64,000 nt of DNA from CAZEHS01 sp964511875 (GTDB taxonomy: Bacteria; Bacillota; Clostridia; Peptostreptococcales; Acidaminobacteraceae), in NCBI GenBank assembly GCA_964511875.1, contig CAZEHS010000003.1, positions 1-64,000 of the forward strand. The letters are read 5' to 3'. Each line of letters begins with the position of its first letter. The stretch's first letter is position 1. Below, piece by piece: positions 1-8,991 of the stretch. A program made the translations under genes and the position numbers. Under the pieces are notes generated by a model. It did no database searches. It was not told the origin of the DNA and was given only the letters and a program-made list of their open reading frames with translations.

Positions 1-949
1 AGGTGGTACCGTCTACCGGCTGGGTGCCGCCAACGATATAGCTTTCAATCATAAGACCTTTGACAAGTTTTCGGATGTCATCATTATAACGGACATTCCG
101 CATCACTTCCATGGCGATTCGGGGCTGTTCATGCCAGAGCTTCATGGAGTTGGCATGATTGCAGTCAACGATCACAGCAGGATTTACAAGCTTTGCCTCG
201 CTGTATTTGCGGGAGAGGAACATCAGATCCTCATAATGGTAATTGGGTATGTTGCGTCCATACTGATTCACAGCACCCCGCAGGATTGCATGAGCCAGCG
301 GGTTTCCGCTGGTTTGGACTTCGTATCCGTTATAAATGAAAGTGTGAGGGATCTGAGCGGCTTTGATGGAATTCAGCATCACCTTGATATCCCCGCTGGT
401 GGGATTCTTCATGCCTACCGGTTTATCCACACCACTGGCTGTGAGCCGATGTTTCTGGTTCTCCACAGATCTTGCTCCGACTGCATGATAGCCGATCAGA
501 TCTTCCAGGTAGCTGTAGTTCTCAGGGTACAGCATTTCATCCGCTGTTGTGAGGCCGGCTTCGGTCAGTACACGGATATGAAGGTTTCGGATACTGTATA
601 TGCCCTTGTGCATGTCCGGTTCTTCATTGGGATCCGGTTGATGAAGCATCCCCTTATAACCTTCGCCAGTGGTACGGGGCTTATTGGTATAGATGCGCGG
701 TATCAGGATCAAACGATCCTTGACCTTTTCCTGTACACGGGCAAGCCTATGCACATATTCCATGACTGCATCTTCATTATCCGCAGAACAGGGACCGATG
801 ATCAGTGCCTTTTTCTCGGATTTTCCTTCGAACACCTCACGAATTTCCCTGTCGATTGTCTCTTTGAGAATAGTGAGTTTTGGGCTTAAAGGAACCTGTG
901 CCTTGATTTCTTCCGGTGTGGGGATGGGTTGGATATATTTGAACGACAT
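1..949 (-). CDS. aroF: DAHP synthase, class I (3' end cut by window edge)
   Basis: Catalyses condensation of phosphoenolpyruvate with erythrose 4-phosphate to DAHP, the first step of the shikimate pathway, in the cytoplasm. My translation of the minus strand from the ATG at 949 starts MSFKYIQPIPTPEEI and carries the family hallmarks GPCSAD, KPRTTGEGYKG and, near the cut end, DCNHANS. About 316 codons are present of a family length near 340-350, so only the C-terminus lies beyond base 1. An AGGAGG ribosome binding site precedes the ATG and sits in an inverted repeat (separate entry). The gene follows the cyclase-family gene on the same strand, 130 bp downstream. Which aromatic amino acid controls it cannot be told from this sequence. 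Confidence 0.95.
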   Translation of the reverse strand, partial: MSFKYIQPIPTPEEIKAQVPLSPKLTILKETIDREIREVFEGKSEKKALIIGPCSADNEDAVMEYVHRLARVQEKVKDRLILIPRIYTNKPRTTGEGYKGMLHQPDPNEEPDMHKGIYSIRNLHIRVLTEAGLTTADEMLYPENYSYLEDLIGYHAVGARSVENQKHRLTASGVDKPVGMKNPTSGDIKVMLNSIKAAQIPHTFIYNGYEVQTSGNPLAHAILRGAVNQYGRNIPNYHYEDLMFLSRKYSEAKLVNPAVIVDCNHANSMKLWHEQPRIAMEVMRNVRYNDDIRKLVKGLMIESYIVGGTQPVDGTT

Positions 950-956
950 ATCGAAA

Positions 957-1000
957 GCCTCCTGAGCGATGCATGTTAAAGGCATCTTAGCACAGGAGGC
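957..1000 (-). promoter_or_regulatory. inverted repeat that can sequester the aroF Shine-Dalgarno
   Basis: Read on the minus strand, GCCTCCTG (1000-993) is exactly complementary to CAGGAGGC (964-957), which contains the aroF ribosome binding site. An inner GATGC/GCATC pair extends the stem. In the mRNA the hairpin would hide the Shine-Dalgarno. The complementarity is seen directly; a regulatory role is inference. Confidence 0.5.
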
Positions 1001-1081
1001 TTCAAATTACAACGGATTGAGGCATTTGAGTAGATTATGTTGAGGTTCTGTTCCATTATTGGTGAAAGGGCTATCGAAGGA

Positions 1082-1720
1082 TTAAATTCCTTCAAGCGCC
1101 ACTACCCTGACAGGAGCGCCATCGGATTTTTCATAATTCATTGGCAGGCAGGTCAATAAAACCGTCTTTCCTATGATTTCCTCCAGGTTCTTGAGGTTCT
1201 CGATAATGAAAAGGCATGCACCGAAAAGAATTCCATGGTTTGGATAGTCATGGGACTCTGTGGGATCCACGGAAATGGAATCAATGCCGATTCCTTTCAG
1301 GCTATGTGCTGCCAGCCAGTTGGCAGCAGCCTCCTCCAAAACCGGGAATCCTTCATAATACTCAGGCTCTCCCCATTGATTGCTCCATCCGGTACAAAAT
1401 AGAACGAAATCGGATTCGCCAATTGATCTCTGATGAGGAATTAGATCCTCCAACGTGATATACTTCCCGGCATTCCGTACATCGATGCAGACTGCCGGCC
1501 CGATAAACCGCTCCACATCCATTTGATCCAAGGTCAGGCCGTCAATGGACATATGAGCGGGTGCATCCATATGGGTACCGGTATGGGAATATATGGTAAG
1601 CAGTGTTTCTGCGAATCCATCGATCGCAAGGGTATTCACAGGGGTGAGCTTTGGCGGTGAAGTGCCTGGGTAGACGGGCATGGATTCCTGAATGATATGG
1701 GTCAGATCATAAGCTTTCAT
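1082..1720 (-). CDS. cyclase-family metal-dependent hydrolase (kynurenine formamidase-like)
   Basis: A 212-residue protein of the cyclase family (PF04199), which includes arylformamidases and other metal-dependent amide hydrolases. The N-terminal opening (YDLTHIIQESMPVYPGT) and the metal-binding motif HTGTHMDAPAH at residues 46-56 are typical, and the length fits. A GGAGGAG ribosome binding site precedes the ATG. It lies 45 bp after the pyrophosphatase gene on the same strand and probably shares its transcript. No tryptophan-catabolism genes are nearby, so kynurenine formamidase activity should not be assumed; the substrate is unknown. Confidence 0.85.
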   Translation of the reverse strand: MKAYDLTHIIQESMPVYPGTSPPKLTPVNTLAIDGFAETLLTIYSHTGTHMDAPAHMSIDGLTLDQMDVERFIGPAVCIDVRNAGKYITLEDLIPHQRSIGESDFVLFCTGWSNQWGEPEYYEGFPVLEEAAANWLAAHSLKGIGIDSISVDPTESHDYPNHGILFGACLFIIENLKNLEEIIGKTVLLTCLPMNYEKSDGAPVRVVALEGI

Positions 1721-1765
1721 AACACTCCTCCAAAATGTGACAGTGACTTATAATTCCTCGAGGCC

Positions 1766-3409
1766 TTACATCCCTTGGTTGATGGAATTGAGCAGCGGCG
1801 GGATGATCTGTTTCTTACGGGATACGACACCAGGCAGGTATACTTCCTGATTTTCCGGCTTCACTCCAAATGCCCTGCTGATAAGCTCTCCACTTTCTCC
1901 GATACAAAGCAGCAAGGTTCCTTCCCTTGCGATGTCCGTCAGCATGAAAAGCAGCAGGTTGAATTTATCATCGTCAATTTTCTTTTTCATCAGTGCTTTC
2001 AACGGAAACTTTACCTGTTGAAGTTCATCCATATCCATACTGGTGATCTGACCCACGCCTATGACGAGCTTGCCTGCGCTGAATCGTTTGAAATCCTGAT
2101 AGAAAAGTTCCTCCGCAGTGTTTTCCCTGATCTTGGATCCTGCCCTAAACATTTCCCGGGCGAACTGCATGGCATCAATGCCGGCCTCAGAAGCAAGATG
2201 CATTGCGGTTTGGCGGTCCAGCGTCGTGCAGGTTGGTGATTTGAACATCAGGGTATCGGAAAGAATGGCGGCGCAAAGAGCCCCTGCAATGGACTTATCC
2301 GGCAATATTCCTGCCTCCTGATAGAGTCCGGCAATCAGCGTCGCTGTGCACCCAACAGGTTGATTACGGAATATGACCGGTCCACTGGTCTGGATATCTC
2401 CTATACGGTGATGATCGATTATTTCCAGGATTTCTGCTTCTTCGAGACCGTCCACTGCCTGGGACCGTTCGTTATGATCCACCAGGATAACGGCCTTTCG
2501 CTGAAGATTAAGAAGCAATGCCCTGGAAATCAGACCGGCATAGGTACCATCCTCACTGACAACAGGAAAGTTGCGATACCGTTTTGCAGCCATGACTTCA
2601 CGTGTTTCATCCAGATAATCATCCATCTCGAATGTCACGAGATCCTGAACCTTCATCACATGTTTTACCGGAAGACTCTGATTAACAAGGTGGGCGACCT
2701 TGAATGTATCGTAAGGAGATTGTATGACGGCGCAGTTCCTTGACGCTGCCCGCTTCACCATAGCAGGGTCGAGAACGGATCCTCCGGTGAGGATCATCAG
2801 ACCGGCACCTATTTCAATGGCACTCCACTGATTATCCATACGGTTACCCAGTATGATGGCATCACCCGGATGCAGGAACTGCTCCATCCGCTCCGGATTC
2901 ATGGCGCCCACAAGTACATGACCGGTTGAATAGCACCCATCCGGATCACCGGCGACAAGCTCGCCGTCCAGGACTTCCAGCATGTTCGCATAGGGTGTGC
3001 AGGCATCCGCAAGGGCATGACTGTCGACAGGGTCCAGATAGGACCGGGCTAAGTCCCCGATAGTCACCATTCCATCCAGTGTCACCCCGTCCCTGCTGAT
3101 GGCCAGGGTTGTGATCTGGTTTTCCTGCATTACCTGCCAGGCTCGTTTTAATGATATTTCCGGAGATACCGGGGAAATCTTGCGAAGATTAAGGTCGGAC
3201 ACCTGTGCCTTCAGATTCTTGACATACACAGGCTCCTGTATCCCGTAATGAGACAGGACAAAGGCGGTTTCCTGACTGATCTCCCCAATCCTTCCGGGTA
3301 TGTATCGGTTCGTTCCATTCTGCCTGTTCCGAAGGGCAGCGTAAGCCAATGCCGAACAGATGGAATCCGTATCGGGGTTCTTATGCCCGAGAATAAATAC
3401 AGGTTTCAT
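1766..3409 (-). CDS. ppaC: manganese-dependent inorganic pyrophosphatase with regulatory CBS domains
   Basis: Family II (DHH) inorganic pyrophosphatase, splitting pyrophosphate to two phosphates in the cytoplasm. At 547 residues it is the long, regulated form: a DHH N-terminus with HKNPDTDS (residues 9-16), a first CBS repeat (about 75-125), a DRTGG-like spacer, a second CBS repeat (about 250-300), the metal-binding IDHH motif in the middle, and a DHHA2 domain at the end. Family knowledge says CBS domains of such enzymes bind adenine nucleotides and set activity. The start has an AAGGAG ribosome binding site. The galT terminator lies upstream, so this gene probably has its own promoter in 3410-3588; I saw no convincing -35/-10 pair there. 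Confidence 0.92.
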   Translation of the reverse strand: MKPVFILGHKNPDTDSICSALAYAALRNRQNGTNRYIPGRIGEISQETAFVLSHYGIQEPVYVKNLKAQVSDLNLRKISPVSPEISLKRAWQVMQENQITTLAISRDGVTLDGMVTIGDLARSYLDPVDSHALADACTPYANMLEVLDGELVAGDPDGCYSTGHVLVGAMNPERMEQFLHPGDAIILGNRMDNQWSAIEIGAGLMILTGGSVLDPAMVKRAASRNCAVIQSPYDTFKVAHLVNQSLPVKHVMKVQDLVTFEMDDYLDETREVMAAKRYRNFPVVSEDGTYAGLISRALLLNLQRKAVILVDHNERSQAVDGLEEAEILEIIDHHRIGDIQTSGPVIFRNQPVGCTATLIAGLYQEAGILPDKSIAGALCAAILSDTLMFKSPTCTTLDRQTAMHLASEAGIDAMQFAREMFRAGSKIRENTAEELFYQDFKRFSAGKLVIGVGQITSMDMDELQQVKFPLKALMKKKIDDDKFNLLLFMLTDIAREGTLLLCIGESGELISRAFGVKPENQEVYLPGVVSRKKQIIPPLLNSINQGM

Positions 3410-3588
3410 GGCATTACTCCTTTTCCATTCACTTTCATGCTCGGTGGCTTTTCCTGTTCTTGTTAGTATTCTAACGCATTATTGACTCTTAAAGATGATT
3501 TTTCCCAAAAATATGTGCATGGCTATTGATACCCGGATAAAAACCTGATAAACCAACCAAAGACCAGGATTTACACTGTTTTGATATC

Positions 3589-3614
3589 AAAAAAATAAGC
3601 CCCTGAAATGGGGC
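3589..3614 (-). terminator. rho-independent terminator after galT
   Basis: On the minus strand GCCCC-ATTTCA-GGGGC is followed by TTATTTTTTT, 18 nt after the galT stop. It ends the gal transcript and separates it from ppaC. Confidence 0.85.
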
Positions 3615-3631
3615 CCGCAATTCTCAACGGT

Positions 3632-5143
3632 TCATATCACCGAATTTATTTGGTTGATGAAGCGCTGCACACCCGATTGCCCGGTCTTCGTTGCGGTATA
3701 TACACCGCAGTGTTCCAATCCTTGGACAAAAATCATACCCACAGCCTTTTGCAGCGCCTCCCAGGATCCGATATCCTCTGCAAGGTCCATTTTCCGCAGC
3801 ATATCGAGCAGATGATCGAATTTTTGAAGCTCAGTTGAAAGATCAGACCATTCCGGTGTCTTCTTACCCTTCATCAGCTTTTTCAACCCATTCAGTTCAC
3901 TGATCAGTCGATCGGGCAGAACTGCCAGCCCCATCACTTCAATGAGTCCGATGTTTTCCTTCTTAATTGGATGAATTTCAGCATGGGGGTGGAATATGCC
4001 CTCAGGATATTGCTCGTTCTGACGATTGTTACGTAAAACGAGGTCCAGTTCATAATCATTTCCCCGACGTCTGGCGACGGGTGTCAGCGTATTGTGGCGG
4101 CCTGCATCACTCATTGCCAATATATCTGCTTCAGGATCGGAATATATCTGCCAGGCTTTTCGGATTGTATCCGCTGCATCCAGAAGCCTGTCCCTATCGG
4201 AGCATCTCAGCCGAAGGGCAGTCAGCGGCCAGTTCAGATGCCCGCATGAAACATCAGGGTAGTCATTGAGGTGATGATTCCGCAGGATGGACGACCTCTC
4301 CATGGCAAACGTATATCGCCCACCCTGATAATGATCGTGAGACAGCATGGATCCTCCGACAATCGGCAGATCCGCATTCGATCCGATGAAATAATGCGGA
4401 AAAGCATCTATGAAATCAAGGAGTCTGATGAACGTGTCCCGTGAAATTGTCATCGGAACGTGCTTTTCGCTGAAGATTATCGCATGTTCATTATAGTATA
4501 CGTAGGGCGAATACTGGAAATACCAGGGTTCACCATTCAACGTCACTGGTATCACACGCAGATTCTGCCGCGCGGGGTGGTTCAGACGACCTGCATAGCC
4601 AACGTTTTCAAGGCACAGCAGGCATGAAGGATAGCCCATCGACGCAGTCTTGCCGGCGTCGGCGATACCTTTCGGGTCTTTTTCTGGTTTGGAGCAGTTG
4701 ATTGTGATATCCAACTGGCCGTACACAGTATCGAGCTTCCATGATTGGTTCCTGGCTACACGGTCAGTTCGGATATAATGACAGTCCCGGTTAAAGGAAT
4801 AGAACCAGTCTGTTGCTGATTCCTTATCCTCATCGTACAGTCTTCGGAAATTGGAGATCACTTCTGAAGGCCGTGCTGTAAGACAGCCCATTAGGCTCGT
4901 ATCCAGCAGATCGCCGCAGTCAGCATACCGTGATTCAAGGCGCCCGTTTTCGACAGCCCAGTTTAGAATATCCTCAAGTACCGTCAGATGGTTCACCGGG
5001 CTTTCTTCCAATTTTACAGGCATGATTGCATCCAGCTTCAATATGTTCATCATACTATTCCGGGTCCATACCACATCGTCCTTATCAATCAGGTCCTTCT
5101 GGAGGCCGTACGTGATCAGTTGTTCAATCCATGAATCGATCAT
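3632..5143 (-). CDS. galT: UDP-glucose--hexose-1-phosphate uridylyltransferase (class II GalT)
   Basis: Leloir pathway enzyme exchanging galactose 1-phosphate with UDP-glucose. The ~500-residue length and sequence (MIDSWIEQLI start, a central segment with LSHDHYQGG and a later HPHAEIHPIKKENIGLIE) match the Gram-positive class II GalT, which differs from the ~350-residue E. coli type. The frame is open to a TTG at 5155, but the ATG at 5143 has GAGG six bases upstream and is preferred. That start lies inside the last codons of galK (20-nt overlap), implying translational coupling. Followed directly by a terminator, it is the last gene of the gal unit. Confidence 0.95.
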   Translation of the reverse strand: MIDSWIEQLITYGLQKDLIDKDDVVWTRNSMMNILKLDAIMPVKLEESPVNHLTVLEDILNWAVENGRLESRYADCGDLLDTSLMGCLTARPSEVISNFRRLYDEDKESATDWFYSFNRDCHYIRTDRVARNQSWKLDTVYGQLDITINCSKPEKDPKGIADAGKTASMGYPSCLLCLENVGYAGRLNHPARQNLRVIPVTLNGEPWYFQYSPYVYYNEHAIIFSEKHVPMTISRDTFIRLLDFIDAFPHYFIGSNADLPIVGGSMLSHDHYQGGRYTFAMERSSILRNHHLNDYPDVSCGHLNWPLTALRLRCSDRDRLLDAADTIRKAWQIYSDPEADILAMSDAGRHNTLTPVARRRGNDYELDLVLRNNRQNEQYPEGIFHPHAEIHPIKKENIGLIEVMGLAVLPDRLISELNGLKKLMKGKKTPEWSDLSTELQKFDHLLDMLRKMDLAEDIGSWEALQKAVGMIFVQGLEHCGVYTATKTGQSGVQRFINQINSVI

Positions 5144-6344
5144 CGGGGGCCTCAATTCCTGTTATTTTCATCATATCCTCATTTACTTCCCGCGCTCCAT
5201 CCCCCGCCTCAACGACATAGAAGCTCGCAGGGTAACCAATCCTGGTTTCATAGCCTTTTCCCACGTCTTCAATAAAGGATTCCACAGCCTGAATTTCTAC
5301 CAGATTCACTGTACAGCCGCCGAACCCGGCTCCAGTCATTCTTGCACCGGACACACCGGGCTGATTACAGGCCAGCTCCACCAGTGTATCCAGTTCGACT
5401 CCCGTTACCTCGTAATCGTCCTTCAAGGACTGATGGGAGTCGTTCATAAGCTTTCCAAAAGCCATGATATTCCCTGCTTTCAGGTCCTCGGAGGCTTCCA
5501 TTGCCCGGGCGTTTTCCAGGACCACATGACGGGCTCTTTTCCAAACAATCGGGTCTTTTATGATCGACCCGCATAAACCGAATTCTTCAGGGGTGAGATC
5601 GCACAGCGTTCGGATCGGGCGGTAATCCTGAAGCGCGTCAAGAGCCGCTCTGCATTCCACCGTTCGCTGATTATACTGGGAATCCGTCAACCCCCTGCGT
5701 TTATTGGTATTGGCGATTACTATCCGATGATTCATAAGTTTTAGGGGGACCGTTTCATATTCAAGGGTGGCGGTATTAAGGAGCAGCGCATGGCCGGCAA
5801 GCCCCATACCGATGGCAAATTGATCCATGATACCGCACTGAACACCGATGTATTCATTTTCTGCCTGTCGGGCGAAGCTGACCAGTTCGCGCATTGTCAG
5901 CGACCATCCGAAAAGATTGTTCAGCATGACAGCGGTCACCAGCTCAATGGACGCACTGGAGGAGAGTCCGGCCCCGTTGGGGATGTTGCCGCCGAATACC
6001 ACTTCAAAGCCTGAATCGGCATTATATCCGGCATTGGCCAGAATACTGGCCACCCCCTTGGGATAGTTGCACCAGAAATGCGCAGCATCATAAACGAGAT
6101 TATCCAGTGAAAATTCGACGATGCCGATCTCACTGAAGTTTTCGGAATAGAGCCGTATCCTGTTGTCTGTCCGTTTTCTCACGACAGCATAGGTTCCCAG
6201 GGTCAAAGCGCACGGCAGGACATAACCGCCGTTATAATCCGTGTGCTCGCCGATCAGGTTGATCCTGCCGGGAGCGAAAAATGTGCGCACATCCCCGGAA
6301 CTGCAGAAAACAGTCTGAAAAGTGTTTTTTGTTTGTGTAATCAC
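5124..6344 (-). CDS. galK: galactokinase
   Basis: Phosphorylates free galactose to galactose 1-phosphate with ATP. GHMP-kinase motifs are all present: the galactokinase signature GRINLIGEHTDYNGG near residue 26, the phosphate-binding PNGAGLSSSAS loop near 120, and the C-terminal GARMTGAGFGG near 335. Its 406 residues are normal. The start is a GTG at 6344 with a weak GGGGAA site. It overlaps galT downstream and is 64 bp after galR; a strong promoter with a palindromic operator lies in that gap. Enzyme and substrate imply that galactose enters the cell unphosphorylated. Confidence 0.97.
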   Translation of the reverse strand: MITQTKNTFQTVFCSSGDVRTFFAPGRINLIGEHTDYNGGYVLPCALTLGTYAVVRKRTDNRIRLYSENFSEIGIVEFSLDNLVYDAAHFWCNYPKGVASILANAGYNADSGFEVVFGGNIPNGAGLSSSASIELVTAVMLNNLFGWSLTMRELVSFARQAENEYIGVQCGIMDQFAIGMGLAGHALLLNTATLEYETVPLKLMNHRIVIANTNKRRGLTDSQYNQRTVECRAALDALQDYRPIRTLCDLTPEEFGLCGSIIKDPIVWKRARHVVLENARAMEASEDLKAGNIMAFGKLMNDSHQSLKDDYEVTGVELDTLVELACNQPGVSGARMTGAGFGGCTVNLVEIQAVESFIEDVGKGYETRIGYPASFYVVEAGDGAREVNEDMMKITGIEAPDDRFMD

Positions 6345-6375
6345 GCGGCATTCCCCATTCGCTGTTTTTAATCAT

Positions 6376-6404
6376 ATTTTAGTAAATATTTACTCGATTG
6401 TCAA
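6376..6404 (-). promoter_or_regulatory. galK promoter with GalR operator in the spacer
   Basis: On the minus strand TTGACA (6404-6399), a 17-bp spacer and TAAAAT (6381-6376) form a near-consensus sigma-A promoter. The perfect palindrome AGTAAATATTTACT (6381-6394) fills the spacer, where a bound repressor would block RNA polymerase. A half-site CGAGTAAATA is repeated 22 bp upstream, inside the galR stop region. Confidence 0.85.
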
Positions 6405-6408
6405 GAAA

Positions 6409-7425
6409 CTATTTACTCGCTTTAACCACTGTGCTGTCTCTTTCAATCAAGCAGGTGGGAACCACCACTTTTTTTGCGATGGTCCTTTTCCTGACCACTC
6501 GTTCCAAAAGAAGCTCTACAGCGGTTTCCCCCATGAACTCCTTATGTATCCGTATGGTGGAGAGGGCTGGCGACGTATACTTTGCCGTAGGTATATCATT
6601 GATCCCGAGAACGGCCACATCCTGCGGGATTCGCAAGCCCGCTTCATGCAGAGCACGCATCCCGCCTATTGCCATCGAGTCGCTGCCGAAGAAGAATGCA
6701 GTAGGCAGCTGATCGGATTCTGTGATGGTCTTCTTCATCAGTTGATATCCGCTCTCCGCCACAAATTCCCCTACGAGAACCTGCTTTTCGTCCAGCAGAT
6801 TCCGTTTTCTCAGATATTCCCGGAATGTTTCCAGCCGGCATTCCCCCAGAGGCACCTTTTCCGGTCCGATGAACTCCTGTCCGCCGATGTAGCCTATATG
6901 GCTGTGTCCAAGTCCTATCAAGTATTCCAGCGCATTTTCAACGGCAGGGACCAAATCGGAGACGACGCTGTCGAATTCCATCTCGCGGGGAGAGGAATCC
7001 ACAAAGACGATATTGGGCGAAATACCTTTGAGGCGCTCAATCTCCCGGACATGAAACTTACCGATGGCAATCAGGCCATCCACGCCCTCCAGATGTTCAA
7101 AGTCGAACTCTTCAGGATTATAGATCTTCACCATGTCGATCTTGTGGTCGTAACAGGTCTTTTCAATCCCCAATCGGATGGACATGTAGTAGGGATCCTC
7201 CAACTCCTGGCGCAGGGTGTACCAATGAATCAGACCGATCCGCATGTTCAGGCCCGTGTTGGAACGCCGCTTGCGAGGTGTTTGATAATCCAGCTTCTCT
7301 GCGATTTCCAGAATCAGTTTTCGCTTTTCATCGGATACCGACAGGGTATTATCGTAATTGAGCACCCTGGAGACTGTCGCCGAAGACACCGCCGCCTTCT
7401 TCGCAATATCCTTAATGGTCGCCAT
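6409..7425 (-). CDS. galR: LacI/GalR-family transcriptional regulator of the gal genes
   Basis: A 338-residue repressor: an N-terminal LacI-type helix-turn-helix and hinge (MATIKDIAKKAAVSSATVSR, residues 1-20), then a periplasmic-binding-protein-like effector domain to the C-terminus. It lies upstream of galK and galT on the same strand. Related palindromes (AGTAAA-rich) occur in its own promoter and in the galK promoter, so I infer autoregulation and repression of galKT relieved by galactose or a derivative. The ribosome binding site is a weak G-run. Gene order and operators make the regulon assignment good, but the inducer is inferred. Confidence 0.9.
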   Translation of the reverse strand: MATIKDIAKKAAVSSATVSRVLNYDNTLSVSDEKRKLILEIAEKLDYQTPRKRRSNTGLNMRIGLIHWYTLRQELEDPYYMSIRLGIEKTCYDHKIDMVKIYNPEEFDFEHLEGVDGLIAIGKFHVREIERLKGISPNIVFVDSSPREMEFDSVVSDLVPAVENALEYLIGLGHSHIGYIGGQEFIGPEKVPLGECRLETFREYLRKRNLLDEKQVLVGEFVAESGYQLMKKTITESDQLPTAFFFGSDSMAIGGMRALHEAGLRIPQDVAVLGINDIPTAKYTSPALSTIRIHKEFMGETAVELLLERVVRKRTIAKKVVVPTCLIERDSTVVKASK

Positions 7426-7456
7426 TTGTTCAGGCCCCCCTCGAATAGTATTATTT

Positions 7457-7469
7457 AGTAAATTTTACT
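7457..7469 (-). promoter_or_regulatory. operator in the galR promoter
   Basis: AGTAAA-T-TTTACT is a perfect odd palindrome, closely matching the galK operator. On the minus strand it lies between a weak -35 (ATGAAG) and a -10-like TACTAT upstream of galR. Confidence 0.7.
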
Positions 7470-7498
7470 TCATATTTTCATTTTTATCCACAATTATT

Positions 7499-7545
7499 TT
7501 GTCCGATGACGGACAATAAGAGAACAGCAGGGTTACCTGCTGTTC
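7499..7545 (-). terminator. two short hairpins after the EIIC permease gene
   Basis: GAACAGCAGG-GTTA-CCTGCTGTTC (7522-7545) and TTGTCCG-ATGA-CGGACAA (7499-7516) are perfect stems 20-70 nt after the permease stop. The following T-runs are poor, so terminator function is only likely. Confidence 0.4.
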
Positions 7546-7565
7546 CAGAAGTGCCGAATATCGCT

Positions 7566-8903
7566 CTATGCCTTGGTTGCCTCATCCCGGCTTACTTTCC
7601 AGGTGAACACCAACAGCAGGACTACCACCGGCAATAGCGCTAATGCGATGATGTCCAGTGAAGCAAGCTGTGTCAGCCAGGCTCGGAAGTAATTCCCGCC
7701 GTCCAGGAAGCTGGTGAATGTCCCGTGATAATCAGGCATCCTGTAATTTGCGCGATCAGCCATCGCCGTGATGAAGGGCGCCATCCCGGTGGCGATATAG
7801 AGACTGCTGATTACCATTGGAACGCCGATGATGAAGGACCGCACGACATTCCCTTTGGTCGCAATGCATATGAAGGCCACCGGAACCACCAGGTTCGTCA
7901 GCTCGCCCAGGGGGATAAAGCTGATGCCTGGCAGAACAAACGCAGATAAAAGCGCAACGGGGATCAGCAATAATGCTGTGACCACTACCGACGGCATTCC
8001 AAACAGCACAGCCACATCCAGCCCGATATAGGTCGCACCCATGGACGGGAACCTTTGGCCTATGAACGTCTTCATGCCCTCTGAAATCGGAATCAGCGAG
8101 TTCCCGAGAATGGCGCACATTTTAGGCAGAATGTAGATCACCGCTGCAAAATTGACGCCCAGCTCAGCCGTATCCTTGACACTGTAGCCGCCTCCGATTC
8201 CCAGGCTCACACCCATGATCAAACCGAGGACCATGGGTTCTCCGAAAACGCCGAATTTCTCCTGGATCCGTTCAGGCTGTGCATTGATCTGATTGAAGCC
8301 AGGAATACAGTCCATGAGCTTATTGACCAGAAGTGCATAGGGCAAATGCACAATTCCCGATAAATGAGGAATGCAGATTCCCTCCATCCCAGAGAACCGG
8401 TAGACCATCGGAGCGCTCCACTCTGCGAGTTTCAACACCATGATGAAGACCAGCGTGGATATGAAGAGCGTGACAGGGACATTACCCGTGACCTGGTACA
8501 CCATCGCAGCCGCTAAAATCACATGCCAATAATTCCATATGTCTATGTTGACCGTCCTTGTGAGCTTCAAGACCAGCATGGTTATATTCACGGCAATCAG
8601 GAGCACCAATAACAACGGGGCCAATTCGAATGACCAGGTTATTGCCGCCAGCGGGGGCCAACCTACATCCAGGACACTGAAGCTGAGGCCGGTCCTCTGG
8701 ATCAGTGCCTGAACAACCGGATTGATGAATTTGATGAAGTAGTCAAAAGTCATGAAAATCCCGACAAACCCGATTCCAATCGTCAGAGCGGATTTAATGG
8801 CAGTTTCGAGCCTGATTCTGAACACTATCGCCAGAATGAAAATGATGACGGGCAGGACCACATAGGATTTAAAACTCAGGAAGTAAAAGATGGCGTCTTT
8901 CAA
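7566..8903 (-). CDS. gatC: PTS galactitol-type EIIC permease, no EIIA/EIIB nearby
   Basis: A 445-residue polytopic membrane protein of the EIIC-GAT family (PF03611), the membrane channel of galactitol-type phosphotransferase systems. Many hydrophobic segments span the length, and the early segment (YVVLPVIIFILAIVF) and the GWPPLAAITW stretch are typical. The start is a TTG with AGGGG eight bases upstream. No EIIA or EIIB gene occurs in the window. Neighbours are galM and galR-galK-galT, a free-galactose pathway, so I infer a galactose or galactoside facilitator rather than a phosphorylating PTS. A cre site lies just upstream. Confidence 0.88.
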   Translation of the reverse strand: MKDAIFYFLSFKSYVVLPVIIFILAIVFRIRLETAIKSALTIGIGFVGIFMTFDYFIKFINPVVQALIQRTGLSFSVLDVGWPPLAAITWSFELAPLLLVLLIAVNITMLVLKLTRTVNIDIWNYWHVILAAAMVYQVTGNVPVTLFISTLVFIMVLKLAEWSAPMVYRFSGMEGICIPHLSGIVHLPYALLVNKLMDCIPGFNQINAQPERIQEKFGVFGEPMVLGLIMGVSLGIGGGYSVKDTAELGVNFAAVIYILPKMCAILGNSLIPISEGMKTFIGQRFPSMGATYIGLDVAVLFGMPSVVVTALLLIPVALLSAFVLPGISFIPLGELTNLVVPVAFICIATKGNVVRSFIIGVPMVISSLYIATGMAPFITAMADRANYRMPDYHGTFTSFLDGGNYFRAWLTQLASLDIIALALLPVVVLLLVFTWKVSRDEATKA

Positions 8904-8991
8904 TGATTGTTCCCCTTTTCATAAAACATAACAAGTGCCTGTCATTGCCCCGTCGCTGTGCTTCTCTCAACAAATCATGTTAATAGCTTAA

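Noticed and set aside
131..889. 252-codon open frame on the plus strand
   Set aside because: Antisense to the DAHP synthase gene, which has clear family motifs and a ribosome binding site.
6322..7458. 378-codon open frame on the plus strand
   Set aside because: Runs antisense through the whole LacI-family regulator and its operators; no recognisable domain or Shine-Dalgarno.
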